Below the pieces are notes generated by a model, which had not been told where the DNA came from, did no database searches, and worked only from the letters and a program-made list of their open reading frames with translations. From Mycolicibacterium moriokaense (lineage in GTDB: Bacteria; Actinomycetota; Actinomycetes; Mycobacteriales; Mycobacteriaceae): a stretch of DNA of 64,000 nucleotides. Positions within the stretch are counted from its first letter, which is position 1. Every line of letters begins with the position of its first letter. Made by a program: the position numbers and the translations under genes. This document shows positions 44,561-52,601 of the stretch, piece by piece. The stretch covers positions 94,973 through 158,972 of the forward strand of contig NZ_QJJU01000013.1 of assembly GCF_003201655.1 (NCBI RefSeq), given 5' to 3'.

Positions 44561-45568
44561 ATGAACGTGCCACTGCTGGGTCCGCTGACCTTGTCGGGGT
44601 TCGCCAACGCGTGGTTCTTTCTCTACGCGCTGGTGATCGCCGCCATGGTGGCGCTCTACGTGCTCGCCGTCCGGGCCCGGCGGCGCCGGGTGCTGCGGTT
44701 CGCCAATATGGAGCTGCTGGAAAGCGTCGCACCCAAACGCCCCACCCGGTGGCGTCACCTGCCCGCAATATTGCTGCTGGCCGCGCTGGCACTGCTGACC
44801 ACCGCAATGGCCGGGCCCACCCACAACGTCCGCGTTCCGCGTAACCGTGCCGTGGTGATGCTCGTGATCGACGTGTCCGAATCGATGGTCGCCACCGACG
44901 TCGCCCCCAGCCGCATCGAGGCGGCCAGGGCCGCAGGCAAACAGTTCGCCGACAAGCTCACCCCGGGCATCAACCTCGGTCTGGTCAAGTTCTCCGCCAG
45001 CGCCGTGTTACTGGTGTCCCCCACCACCGACCACGGCGCGGTCGGCCGTGCGATCGACACCCTGCAGCCCGAACCGCGCACCGCCACCGGTGAAGGCATC
45101 TTCACCGCGCTCCAAGCCATCGCCACGATGGGGGCGGTGATGGGCGGCGGCGACGGTCCACCACCGGCCAGCATCGTGCTGGAATCCGACGGTAAGGAAA
45201 CAGTCCCATCCGACCCGGACCAGCCCAGAGGGGCGTTCACCGCTGCCCGCGCCGCCAAAGAGCAGGGCGTGAAAATCTCGACGATCTCATTCGGAACCCT
45301 CTACGGCACAGTGGATATCGACGGCCAGCACGTCCCCGTACCCGTTGATGACGACTCCCTCAAAAGGATCGCTGACCTCGCCGGCGGAGAGGCTTTTCGT
45401 GCCGGCACCCTCGGTCAACTCGAAGACGCCTACAACTCGCTGCAGCAACAGATCGGATACGAAGCCATCCACGGCGACGCCAGCGCCAGCTGGATCCGCC
45501 TCGGGGCAGTCGTCATGGCCGCAGCCCTTCTCACCGGACTACTGCTCAACCGTCGCCTGCCCGACTGA
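44561..45568 (+). CDS. membrane-anchored von Willebrand factor A protein (Rv1481/BatA-like), copy 2
   Basis: A 335-residue paralogue of the previous protein with the same helix-vWA-helix plan. The MIDAS motif reads DVSESMVATD, and the later motif IVLESDGKET keeps Ser-Asp-Gly. It begins MNVPLLGPLTLSGFANAWFF, closer to Rv1481 than copy 1 is, and ends NRRLPD. ATG 44561 is chosen to match the family start. It has its own upstream region with operator copy B, so it is probably a separate transcript. It is convergent with the ArsR gene. Confidence 0.88.
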   Translation: MNVPLLGPLTLSGFANAWFFLYALVIAAMVALYVLAVRARRRRVLRFANMELLESVAPKRPTRWRHLPAILLLAALALLTTAMAGPTHNVRVPRNRAVVMLVIDVSESMVATDVAPSRIEAARAAGKQFADKLTPGINLGLVKFSASAVLLVSPTTDHGAVGRAIDTLQPEPRTATGEGIFTALQAIATMGAVMGGGDGPPPASIVLESDGKETVPSDPDQPRGAFTAARAAKEQGVKISTISFGTLYGTVDIDGQHVPVPVDDDSLKRIADLAGGEAFRAGTLGQLEDAYNSLQQQIGYEAIHGDASASWIRLGAVVMAAALLTGLLLNRRLPD

Positions 45569-45605
45569 CGTTAACCCGCAACAACTGCGGATTGCGAGCG
45601 ATCTG

Positions 45606-45629
45606 CCTCCCGTGCGCGGCAGCGGGAGG
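45606..45629. terminator. weak hairpin between convergent vWA and ArsR genes
   Basis: CCTCCCG and CGGGAGG form a perfect 7-bp stem with a 10-base loop in the 118-bp convergent gap. No U-tract follows, so termination is only presumed. Confidence 0.4.
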
Positions 45630-45686
45630 GTGATGTACGAAAGTCATGCCCCCGCTTGCCTTTTCGACACCCGGGTCCATCTGCAT

Positions 45687-46037
45687 TCAGGCCCGGCGCG
45701 CGCGCTTCCCGGCGTCTGATTGTTTGAAGCGTCCGTCGATGGCAAGTCGAACGACCGCGACGACATCTGGGTCGGCGATGACGTAGACCATCCGCTTGCC
45801 TTGGCGGTGGGCGCGGACGACGCCGGCCAGCTTGAGTTTGCTCAGGTGATGACTGACGGTAGCGAGGCTTTGGCCGGTGGTGGCGGCCAGGGTCCCCACG
45901 TCGCGGTCGCCGTGGGTGAGCTCCCACAGGATGTGCAGTCGTACCGTGGCTGACAGCAGGGCGAACATCGAGGCGGTGTCCTGCAGCAGCCGGGCGGACA
46001 GGGGTGTCGTCGTTGCGGTGGCCGGGGTTGTGGGCAC
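45687..46037 (-). CDS. ArsR/SmtB-family transcriptional repressor
   Basis: A 116-residue winged-helix repressor. The core runs FALLSATVRLHILWELTHGD, then GQSLATVSHHLSKLKLAGVV as recognition helix, then the wing AHRQGKRMVYVIAD. It has no cysteines, so a soft-metal (As/Cd) site is unlikely. The histidines would suit a harder divalent ion, or it may respond to something else. It starts at GTG 46037 with AAAGGAAA upstream. It is divergent from the ATPase gene, with an operator-like motif between them, and is the obvious regulator of the island. Confidence 0.85.
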   Translation of the reverse strand: MPTTPATATTTPLSARLLQDTASMFALLSATVRLHILWELTHGDRDVGTLAATTGQSLATVSHHLSKLKLAGVVRAHRQGKRMVYVIADPDVVAVVRLAIDGRFKQSDAGKRARRA

Positions 46038-46081
46038 ACGTTTCCTTTCGGTGATACCTGTCAGGTTGACTCATCTATGAC

Positions 46082-46099
46082 ACTTGTGCAAGCGTTTGA
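46082..46099. promoter_or_regulatory. candidate ArsR operator, copy C
   Basis: ACTTGTGCAAGCGTTTGA differs from copy A at only two positions. It lies between the divergent ArsR and ATPase genes, 45 bp from the ArsR start, so it could give autoregulation and control of the ATPase. Confidence 0.5.
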
Positions 46100-46104
46100 C
46101 TGTT

Positions 46105-46324
46105 GGGAGTGTTTCGGGTGTACTGGTGTCCGCGTCTGTGCCGTGGTGCGACGTAGCGTGTGGGTTGGAGGTGGGGCCGGTGAACGAGGGAAGTAGTACC
46201 TGCCTCCACGCGTGCGTGCGGCGCCACCGGTTCCGGTCGGGGTCGGGCTAGCCGCAACGGTCCGCGTGGAGTTCGTAGCTTTCGTTCGATCGGGCTGATG
46301 CCTCCATTGGGATGAGGACCGGAC
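46105..46324 (+). promoter_or_regulatory. long structured 5' leader of the ATPase gene (candidate metal-sensing RNA)
   Basis: About 220 bp with no supported gene lie before the MgtA-type ATPase. CTCCACGCG (46204-46212) and CGCGTGGAG (46263-46271) form a perfect 9-bp stem enclosing a 50-base region with an inner ACCGG/CCGGT hairpin. A GGGAAGTAG string near 46187 recalls the GGGGAGUAG of Mn-sensing yybP-ykoY RNAs, but the rest does not fit that class or the M-box convincingly. I therefore call only a structured leader. Confidence 0.4.
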
Positions 46325-48967
46325 ATGACTGAAACCGTCGCTGGGCTGACCGCGCAGGAGTTGCGAGATGTCGCCGACGATGCCCGACTAAGGGAGTTGG
46401 CCGAGGCGCCGGTCTTCACGGTTTTTCAGAGAGTGGCAACTTCCCCACGAGGGTTAACCGAGCCGGAGGCCGCGGATCGATTGCGCCGCTTCGGCGACAA
46501 TGAGCCGTTTCGTGCGGCCGACGACGGGGTCGCGGCGCGTGTGGCGGGCGCCGTGCGCAGCCCGTTTGTTGCACTGCTGGCCGGTTTGGCTGTGGTCTTC
46601 GTGGTGGTCGGTGACACCCGCGGCGCGGTGACAGTTGCGGTGATGGTGACGCTGGCCGTGGTTTTGCGCATCTGGCAGCAAACCCGATCGGTTCGGGCCA
46701 ACCGGGCATTGCAGGAGCTGGTGGCATCGACGGTGACGGTGCGACGCCGCGCCGGCCACGACCAGGACCCACTAGAACGGGAAGTGTTGTTGCATGACGT
46801 GGTGCCCGGCGACATCGTGGTGCTGCACGCCGGTGATGTCGTGCCCGCGGATCTGCGGATCGTGTCGTCGACCGATCTGGTGGTCGACCAGTCGGGGCTG
46901 AGCGGGGAATCGTTGCCGGTGGCGAAGACGACAGTCGCGCCCGCAAAGCGACAACACGCACGCCAGTCGTTGGTGGACACACCGAGTTTGGCTTTCTCGG
47001 GGACCGCGGTGGTGGCGGGCGCGGCGACCGCAGTGGTCATCGCGACCGGCGGGCACACCTACTTCGGGGCGTTGGCCCGCACCGCCGGCGGGTTACGCCC
47101 GGAGTCGAGCTTCGACCGCGGGGTCCGCTCGGTCGGCTGGACCCTGGTTCGGTTCATGCTGGTGATGGTGCCGATCGTGTTGGCGGTCAACGGCATTGTC
47201 AGCGGGAACTGGGCGCAGGCGGCGATGTTCGCCGTCGCGGTAGCGGTCGGTTTGACCCCCGAGATGCTGCCGGTGATCGTGACCACGAACCTGGCCCGCG
47301 GCGCTACCCGACTGGCGAGGGAGCGGGTGATCGTCAGTCGCCTTAACGCGATTCAAGATCTCGGAGCACTCGACGTGTTGTGTGTCGATAAGACCGGCAC
47401 CCTGACCGAGGACCGCATCGTCTACGCGCACACCATCGATGTGACCGGACGCTTCGACGATGCGGTCGCCGAACTCGCTTATCTGGGCGTTCATTTCCAA
47501 GACGGGGCGCATGACCGGCTCGACGACGCCATCGCCGAACTGCTCGGCGAGCAGGACATGGCTCTCACCGCTGAGGCCGCCTTCGAAAAGGTCGACGAGA
47601 TCGGCTTCGACCACACCCGCCGCCGCGCCACCGTGGTGGTGGCACGCCAGCACGGTGAGCACATCATGATCTGCAAGGGCGACCCCGACCGGGTTCTGCC
47701 GCGCTGCACCCGGTCGCGCCTCGACGACGACATCGTCACCTTCGGCGACGACCTGCGGGCCGAGGCCGACGATCTGGTCGAGGCCTACCGCAAGCAGGGG
47801 ATGCGGGTGCTGGCCGTGGCCGTGAAGTACGGGCCAGCGAGGTTTGAGTGCTACGACGAATCCGACGAGCAGAATCTGGTGCTGGCCGGGTTCGTCGGAT
47901 TCGTCGATCCGGTCCGCGACAGCGCCCCCGACGCGGTGCGCAGCCTCGCCGAACACGGGGTCGCGGTGAAAATACTGACGGGGGATAGCAAGACCGTCGC
48001 TCGGCAGGTGGCGGCGCAGGTCGGCGTTGCGGCCGACACCGTCGTCGTGGGCCACCAGATCGACCGTCTCAGCGATCGGCGGCTCAGTGCGGCGTCGGCG
48101 CAAGCAGCCGTTTTCGCGGAGCTCACGCCGGCGCACAAGACACGGATAGTGGCGGCGCTGCGTGAAGATGGGCACGTGGTCGGGTTTCTTGGTGACGGCA
48201 TCAACGACGTTCCCGCGCTGCGGATCGCCGATGCCGGTATCGCCGCGGACACCGCCGCCGAGGTAGCCAAGTACGCCGCGGACTTGATCCTGCTGGACAA
48301 GGACCTCGCAGTGGTGGCCAGCGGGGTGGTCGAGGGCCGCCGCACCCTGGCCAACACGATGAAGTACGTCAAGATATCCGCCAGCTCCAACTTCGGCAAC
48401 GTGCTGAGCGTCCTGGCCGCAAGCGCGCTGCTGCCGTTCCTGCCGATCCTGCCGATCCAGCTGATGGTGCAGAACCTGCTCTATGACACCGCGCAACTAG
48501 CGCTGTCGTGGGATCGGGTCGACAACGACTACCTGCGTGCCCCACGGCGCTGGCAGTCCGGTGGTCTGATCCGATTCATGCTCATCTTCGGCCCGCTCAG
48601 TTCGATGTTCGACCTGGCCACCTTCGCGGTGTTGTGGTGGGTGTTCGACCTCGGCGACAAGCCCACGATGTTTCAGACCGGCTGGTTCGTCGAGGGGCTA
48701 CTCACCCAACTGCTGGTGGTGCTCGTGTTACGGGCTCCAACCAAGCCGTGGCGCGGGGCACGGCCAACGCGTGTCGTCGCGCTCGCAACGCTCACCGCGG
48801 CCGCGATCGGGGTGCTGTTGCCGCTGACCCCGCTGGGGGTGGGCTTGGGGATGGCTCCGCCACCGGCGGCGTACCTGGTTTGGCTGGTTGCGGTGCTGGC
48901 CACCTACGGGCTGGCGGCCCATCTAGTCAAGAAGCACTACCTGCGCCACTACCAGGCCTGGCTGTAA
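46325..48967 (+). CDS. mgtA: MgtA-type magnesium-transporting P-type ATPase
   Basis: An 880-residue type III P-type ATPase. An N-terminal actuator domain contains SGES near 193-196. TM4 carries GLTPEMLPVIVTTNLARGA (from about 309), the signature of Mg2+-importing MgtA/MgtB. The phosphorylation site is DKTGTLTED with Asp near 355. KGDPDRVLPRC lies in the nucleotide domain, and GDGINDVPALR is the hinge motif. About ten helices are expected. It should import Mg2+ at ATP cost when Mg is scarce. Divergent from the ArsR gene, it has a long leader and an operator copy upstream. The CBS and NRAMP genes follow. Confidence 0.9.
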   Translation: MTETVAGLTAQELRDVADDARLRELAEAPVFTVFQRVATSPRGLTEPEAADRLRRFGDNEPFRAADDGVAARVAGAVRSPFVALLAGLAVVFVVVGDTRGAVTVAVMVTLAVVLRIWQQTRSVRANRALQELVASTVTVRRRAGHDQDPLEREVLLHDVVPGDIVVLHAGDVVPADLRIVSSTDLVVDQSGLSGESLPVAKTTVAPAKRQHARQSLVDTPSLAFSGTAVVAGAATAVVIATGGHTYFGALARTAGGLRPESSFDRGVRSVGWTLVRFMLVMVPIVLAVNGIVSGNWAQAAMFAVAVAVGLTPEMLPVIVTTNLARGATRLARERVIVSRLNAIQDLGALDVLCVDKTGTLTEDRIVYAHTIDVTGRFDDAVAELAYLGVHFQDGAHDRLDDAIAELLGEQDMALTAEAAFEKVDEIGFDHTRRRATVVVARQHGEHIMICKGDPDRVLPRCTRSRLDDDIVTFGDDLRAEADDLVEAYRKQGMRVLAVAVKYGPARFECYDESDEQNLVLAGFVGFVDPVRDSAPDAVRSLAEHGVAVKILTGDSKTVARQVAAQVGVAADTVVVGHQIDRLSDRRLSAASAQAAVFAELTPAHKTRIVAALREDGHVVGFLGDGINDVPALRIADAGIAADTAAEVAKYAADLILLDKDLAVVASGVVEGRRTLANTMKYVKISASSNFGNVLSVLAASALLPFLPILPIQLMVQNLLYDTAQLALSWDRVDNDYLRAPRRWQSGGLIRFMLIFGPLSSMFDLATFAVLWWVFDLGDKPTMFQTGWFVEGLLTQLLVVLVLRAPTKPWRGARPTRVVALATLTAAAIGVLLPLTPLGVGLGMAPPPAAYLVWLVAVLATYGLAAHLVKKHYLRHYQAWL

Positions 48968-48979
48968 CCGAAATCACCA

Positions 48980-49165
48980 ATGACACAACGGAAACGAGGA
49001 AATCCGCGAATGGCCGTGATGGACGTTTGCTCGCCGCATCCCACGCCTCGACTGTGTGAGGCCGAGCGGGAGGCTTCCGGAATCGATGCGATGGTGCTCT
49101 TAGGGGGTGCCCACCGCGATTGTGGGTGGCCGGTGGACGTCTCAACCGATGAGGAGAACACGTGA
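48980..49165 (+). CDS. possible small ORF coupled to the PRC/MgtE-N/CBS gene
   Basis: A 61-codon frame from ATG 48980 (or ATG 49011) whose TGA overlaps the GTG start of the next gene as GTGA. It encodes a peptide with several cysteines and prolines and no recognised domain. Overlapping leader ORFs can tune translation of Mg transport genes in other bacteria, but here this is speculative. Confidence 0.3.
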   Translation: MTQRKRGNPRMAVMDVCSPHPTPRLCEAEREASGIDAMVLLGGAHRDCGWPVDVSTDEENT

Positions 49166-50502
49166 GCGAGTCAAGCAGCACGCCCGAACATCCCAGTGCC
49201 GGGCTGCCAGTCATTCAGTTATCACAGCTGTTGCGTGCCCCAGTGGTCGCCCGCTCCGGTGACGTCGTGGGCCGCGTCGAGGACGTGATCGTCCGGCTGC
49301 GCGGTGCCGATGAATATCCGTTGGTGACCGGAATCGTAGCCGGGGTTGGTGGTCGGCAGATATTCGTGGGTAGCGGGTCCATCACCGAGTACGCGCCGGG
49401 CCGGGTTATGTTGGCGAAGAACAAGATTGATATGCGTGGGTTTGAGCGCCGCGACGGTGAGGTGCTGCTGCGCGCCGACGTGCTGGGGCATCGGTTGATC
49501 GACGTGGCTGCGGTGGAGCTGGTGTCGGCTTACGACGTGGAACTGGAAGACACCGGTCAGGGGTGGGTGCTGGCGCGGCTGGACACCCGCCGCCCACCGC
49601 GGCTGTTCGGGCTGATCAAGAGCGCCGGTGGGCATGCGTCGCGGGACTGGAAGGCGTTCGAGCCGTTGATCGGTCACGACCGTTCGCGGGCCGTGCGCGG
49701 TCTGGCTGGCCGGGTGGGTGCATTCAAACCCGCCGATATCGCCGATCTGCTCGAGGAAGCCGACAAGGCCGAGGGCGGAGAAATCCTCGACCAGGTGCGC
49801 AGCGACCCCGAGCTGGAAGCCGATGTCTTCGAGGAACTCGACCCGGAGAAGGCCAGCCGACTGCTCAACGACATGCCCGACACTGAAGTCGCTGCACTGT
49901 TAGGCCGGATGCGCGCCGACGACGCCGCCGACGCGATCGCCGACCTGCGTCAGTCCCGCCGACGCCGCGTGCTGGATCTGATGCCCGCACCGCAGCGCAC
50001 CAAGGTGATCACCCTGATGGGCTTCAACCCCGACAGCGCCGGCGGGCTGATGAACGTCGACTTCGTCTCCTGCGGCCTCGCGGCCACCGCCGGTGACGCG
50101 CTGGCGATCATCGGTGCGGCGCGCACCGTGCAGCCGGAGGCGTTGCTGAAGATGCACGTCCTCGACGAGGACAAACAACTGGCCGGGGTGGTCTCGGTGA
50201 TCGCCCTGCTGCAGGCAGGCCCGTCCGAAAATGTTGCGGCACTGATGGATTCCGACCCGGTGCGCGTCACCGCCGACGCCGACTTGACCGACGTCGCGTT
50301 GTTGATGGCCGACTACAACCTGTATGCCATCCCGGTCGTCGACGACGAGGACCGGGTGCTGGGTGTGGTCACCGTCGACGACGTACTGGAGGCCACCATC
50401 CCCGAGGACTGGCGTCGCCGCGACCCGGCCCCCCGCCCGATGCGCGACACCGCCGAGGGCACTGCCACCGACGATCACGAAGCAACCACCTCCGCGGACT
50501 GA
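49162..50502 (+). CDS. soluble PRC-barrel / MgtE-N / CBS-pair protein
   Basis: A 446-residue protein. Two PRC-barrel-like beta segments occupy about residues 17-140 (VVGRVEDVIVRLRG and ELVSAYDVELED). An MgtE intracellular N domain follows at about 170-290 (GRVGAFKPADIADLLEEAD and MPAPQRTKVITLMGFNPDSA with AGGLMN). Two CBS domains complete it at about 295-410 (NLYAIPVVDDEDRVLGVVTV). The MgtE transmembrane channel is absent. In MgtE these cytosolic domains sense Mg2+ and gate the pore. Here the protein probably gates or tunes the NRAMP-like transporter encoded six bases downstream (inference). It starts at GTG 49162. Confidence 0.87.
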   Translation: MSESSSTPEHPSAGLPVIQLSQLLRAPVVARSGDVVGRVEDVIVRLRGADEYPLVTGIVAGVGGRQIFVGSGSITEYAPGRVMLAKNKIDMRGFERRDGEVLLRADVLGHRLIDVAAVELVSAYDVELEDTGQGWVLARLDTRRPPRLFGLIKSAGGHASRDWKAFEPLIGHDRSRAVRGLAGRVGAFKPADIADLLEEADKAEGGEILDQVRSDPELEADVFEELDPEKASRLLNDMPDTEVAALLGRMRADDAADAIADLRQSRRRRVLDLMPAPQRTKVITLMGFNPDSAGGLMNVDFVSCGLAATAGDALAIIGAARTVQPEALLKMHVLDEDKQLAGVVSVIALLQAGPSENVAALMDSDPVRVTADADLTDVALLMADYNLYAIPVVDDEDRVLGVVTVDDVLEATIPEDWRRRDPAPRPMRDTAEGTATDDHEATTSAD

Positions 50503-50508
50503 CCCGCC

Positions 50509-52209
50509 ATGACCAGCGACGACAACAACAAGACCACCCGCGCCGAAATGTCACCGGCCAGCGGCCAGCGCGCCGACCCCGGCGCGACAGCGCGCACCGC
50601 GGTGCTAGACAGCGCGCACCTGGGTGACATCGAGGGTGCGTTCGGCCGCATCAGCGTCGGCGACACCGAGCGTCCCCGCACCATCAAAACCCGCCTGATG
50701 ACACTGTTGGCCATCGTCGGCCCCGGCATCATCGTGATGGTCGGCGACAACGACGCCGGCGGTGTGGCCACCTACGCGCAGGCCGGCCAGAACTACGGCT
50801 ACTCGCTGTTGTGGGTGCTGCTGCTGCTGATCCCAGTGCTGATCGTCAACCAGGAAATGGTGGTCCGGTTGGGTGCGGTCACCGGTGTGGGACACGCCCG
50901 ACTGATCAACGAACGCTTCGGCCGCGGGTGGGGCTGGTTCTCCGTCGGGGACCTGTTCCTGCTGAACTTCTTGACCATCGTCACTGAATTCATCGGCATC
51001 AGCCTGGCCGCCGACTACATCGGCATCTCCAAATACATCGTGGTGCCCACCGCTGCGGTCGCACTGATAGCGATCATGGCCACTGGAAGTTTCCGGCGCT
51101 GGGAACGGGCCATGTTCGTGTTTATCGCGATCACCCTGCTGCAGATCCCAATGCTGCTCATGTCGCACCCACAGTGGGGACACGCCGCCAAATCCTTTGT
51201 AATGCCGACCATTGCGGGCGGAATCAGCTCGGATGCAGTGCTGCTCATCATCGCCATCGTCGGCACCACAGTGGCGCCCTGGCAGCTGTTCTTTCAACAG
51301 TCCAACGTCGTCGACAAACGCATAACCCCCCGGTTCATCGGCTACGAACGCGCCGACACCGTGCTGGGCGCCTTCGTAGTCGTGATCGGCGCAGCCGCGC
51401 TCGTGATGACCGGGGACTGGGCCGCTCGTTCCACCAACACCCAGGGCGGTTTCACCGACGCGGGTAGCATCGCGCACCTACTCGGCCAACACAGCACCGT
51501 GCTGGGCTCGATGTTCGCGATCGTCTTGCTGGACGCCTCCATCGTCGGCGCCGCCGCGGTCACCCTGGCCACCAGCTACGCCTTCGGCGACGTGTTCGGA
51601 CTCAAACACTCCCTGCACCGCGGCTTCGCCGACGCCAAACAGTTCTACCTGTCCTACACCGCGATGGTCGCGGTAGCTGCAGCGATCGTGCTCATCCCCG
51701 GCGCACCGCTTGGGTTGATCACCACCGCCGTGCAGGCCCTGGCCGGGTTGCTGCTGCCCAGCGCCAGCGTGTTTCTGCTGCTGCTGTGCAACGACCCAGA
51801 AGTGTTGGGCCCGTGGGTGAACCGGCGGTGGCTCAATGCGGTCGCCGCGCTCATCGTCGGTGTGCTGCTGCTGCTGTCAGGGATCCTCATGGCCACCACC
51901 CTGTTTCCCCATATCAACGTCGTCGCCGTCGCGGGCTACCTCGTCGTGGCCGTGGTGATACTCGCCGCTGCCGGCTATGGGACGCTGCGGTGGCTGGCCC
52001 GCCGACGACCGCAACCCACCGGCCCCGAGCCCCTTGCGCACGCGATCGCCGGTGTCGACCGCACCAGCTGGCGGATGCCTCCGTTGACGCTGCTGCAGCC
52101 CGTCAGATGGTCAGCCGGTACCCGACTCGGCATGCTCGCCCTACGCGGCTACCTGATCGTCGGCGCAGTACTGCTCGTGGTGAAAGCCATCCAACTCAGC
52201 CACGGATGA
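50509..52209 (+). CDS. NRAMP (SLC11)-like divalent cation transporter with atypical metal site
   Basis: A 566-residue transporter with about 11-12 helices and a hydrophilic N-terminal tail of about 60 residues. TM1 reads GPGIIVMVGDNDAGG, so the canonical DPGN is DAGG: Asp82 is kept, Asn is lost. TM6 reads VGTTVAPWQLFFQQS, with alanine (about 256) in place of the methionine that gives NRAMPs their preference for Mn/Fe. Loss of that methionine is a mark of NRAMP-related Mg transporters. Together with an MgtE-type sensor six bases upstream and MgtA in the same cluster, Mg2+ is the likely substrate; Mn2+ remains possible. Confidence 0.85.
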   Translation: MTSDDNNKTTRAEMSPASGQRADPGATARTAVLDSAHLGDIEGAFGRISVGDTERPRTIKTRLMTLLAIVGPGIIVMVGDNDAGGVATYAQAGQNYGYSLLWVLLLLIPVLIVNQEMVVRLGAVTGVGHARLINERFGRGWGWFSVGDLFLLNFLTIVTEFIGISLAADYIGISKYIVVPTAAVALIAIMATGSFRRWERAMFVFIAITLLQIPMLLMSHPQWGHAAKSFVMPTIAGGISSDAVLLIIAIVGTTVAPWQLFFQQSNVVDKRITPRFIGYERADTVLGAFVVVIGAAALVMTGDWAARSTNTQGGFTDAGSIAHLLGQHSTVLGSMFAIVLLDASIVGAAAVTLATSYAFGDVFGLKHSLHRGFADAKQFYLSYTAMVAVAAAIVLIPGAPLGLITTAVQALAGLLLPSASVFLLLLCNDPEVLGPWVNRRWLNAVAALIVGVLLLLSGILMATTLFPHINVVAVAGYLVVAVVILAAAGYGTLRWLARRRPQPTGPEPLAHAIAGVDRTSWRMPPLTLLQPVRWSAGTRLGMLALRGYLIVGAVLLVVKAIQLSHG

Positions 52210-52546
52210 CTAGTACGCGAGAGCATCCGCTGCTTGATCCCAGTAAAGAAATTCTTCACCACAGCTGTTGACGAGGTCGGGGCGGCTGCCGATCTTCACG
52301 GATTGCTCGTCGATTGTTGGCTTGAACGTCACAGCTCAACAGTGCCGCAAAGGCAAACGTTGTGCACCGCCGCCTCCCACGCGCATAACGGACAACTTGG
52401 TCTCCACCACTACTGCGTGATCAGCGCAAAGATACCGCGACCGCAAGGGAAGCTGACCCAGCGATCACAAGCCGACGGCAGGCCGAATACTCGCCGCCGG
52501 GGAGCACCCACATCCGCCGTCTCGTTCCCAATGTTCCCAAAACGAA
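52210..52546. other. right island flank, no supported gene
   Basis: About 340 bp after the transporter gene. One open frame (52234-52602) lacks a ribosome site and recognisable content. The tail TCGTTCCCAATGTTCCC near 52523 resembles TTCCC-rich strings at 42429 and 42643 close to the left end, perhaps remains of recombination-associated DNA. Confidence 0.4.
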
Positions 52547-52574
52547 ACGGCCGCCAGCTGATGCTGGCGGCCGT
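52547..52574. terminator. hairpin terminator after the intact tRNA
   Basis: ACGGCCGCCAGC and GCTGGCGGCCGT form a perfect 12-bp stem with a TGAT loop. On the minus strand it follows the tRNA 3' end by about 28 bp and is followed by TTTCG. It replaces the tRNA's original terminator now stranded at 42443. Confidence 0.75.
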
Positions 52575-52601
52575 CTGGCCTGGTCAAGACCACTTTCTTT
52601 A

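Noticed and set aside
46190..46275. Cobalamin, M-box or yybP-ykoY riboswitch before mgtA
   Set aside because: GCCGCAACGGTCC resembles part of a cobalamin element and GGGAAGTAG part of yybP-ykoY, but the remaining conserved boxes are missing. I keep only a structured-leader call.
46325..48967. Potassium- or calcium-type P-type ATPase
   Set aside because: The TM4 segment GLTPEMLPVIVTTNLARGA is specific for MgtA/MgtB. No KdpA or KdpC genes are nearby.
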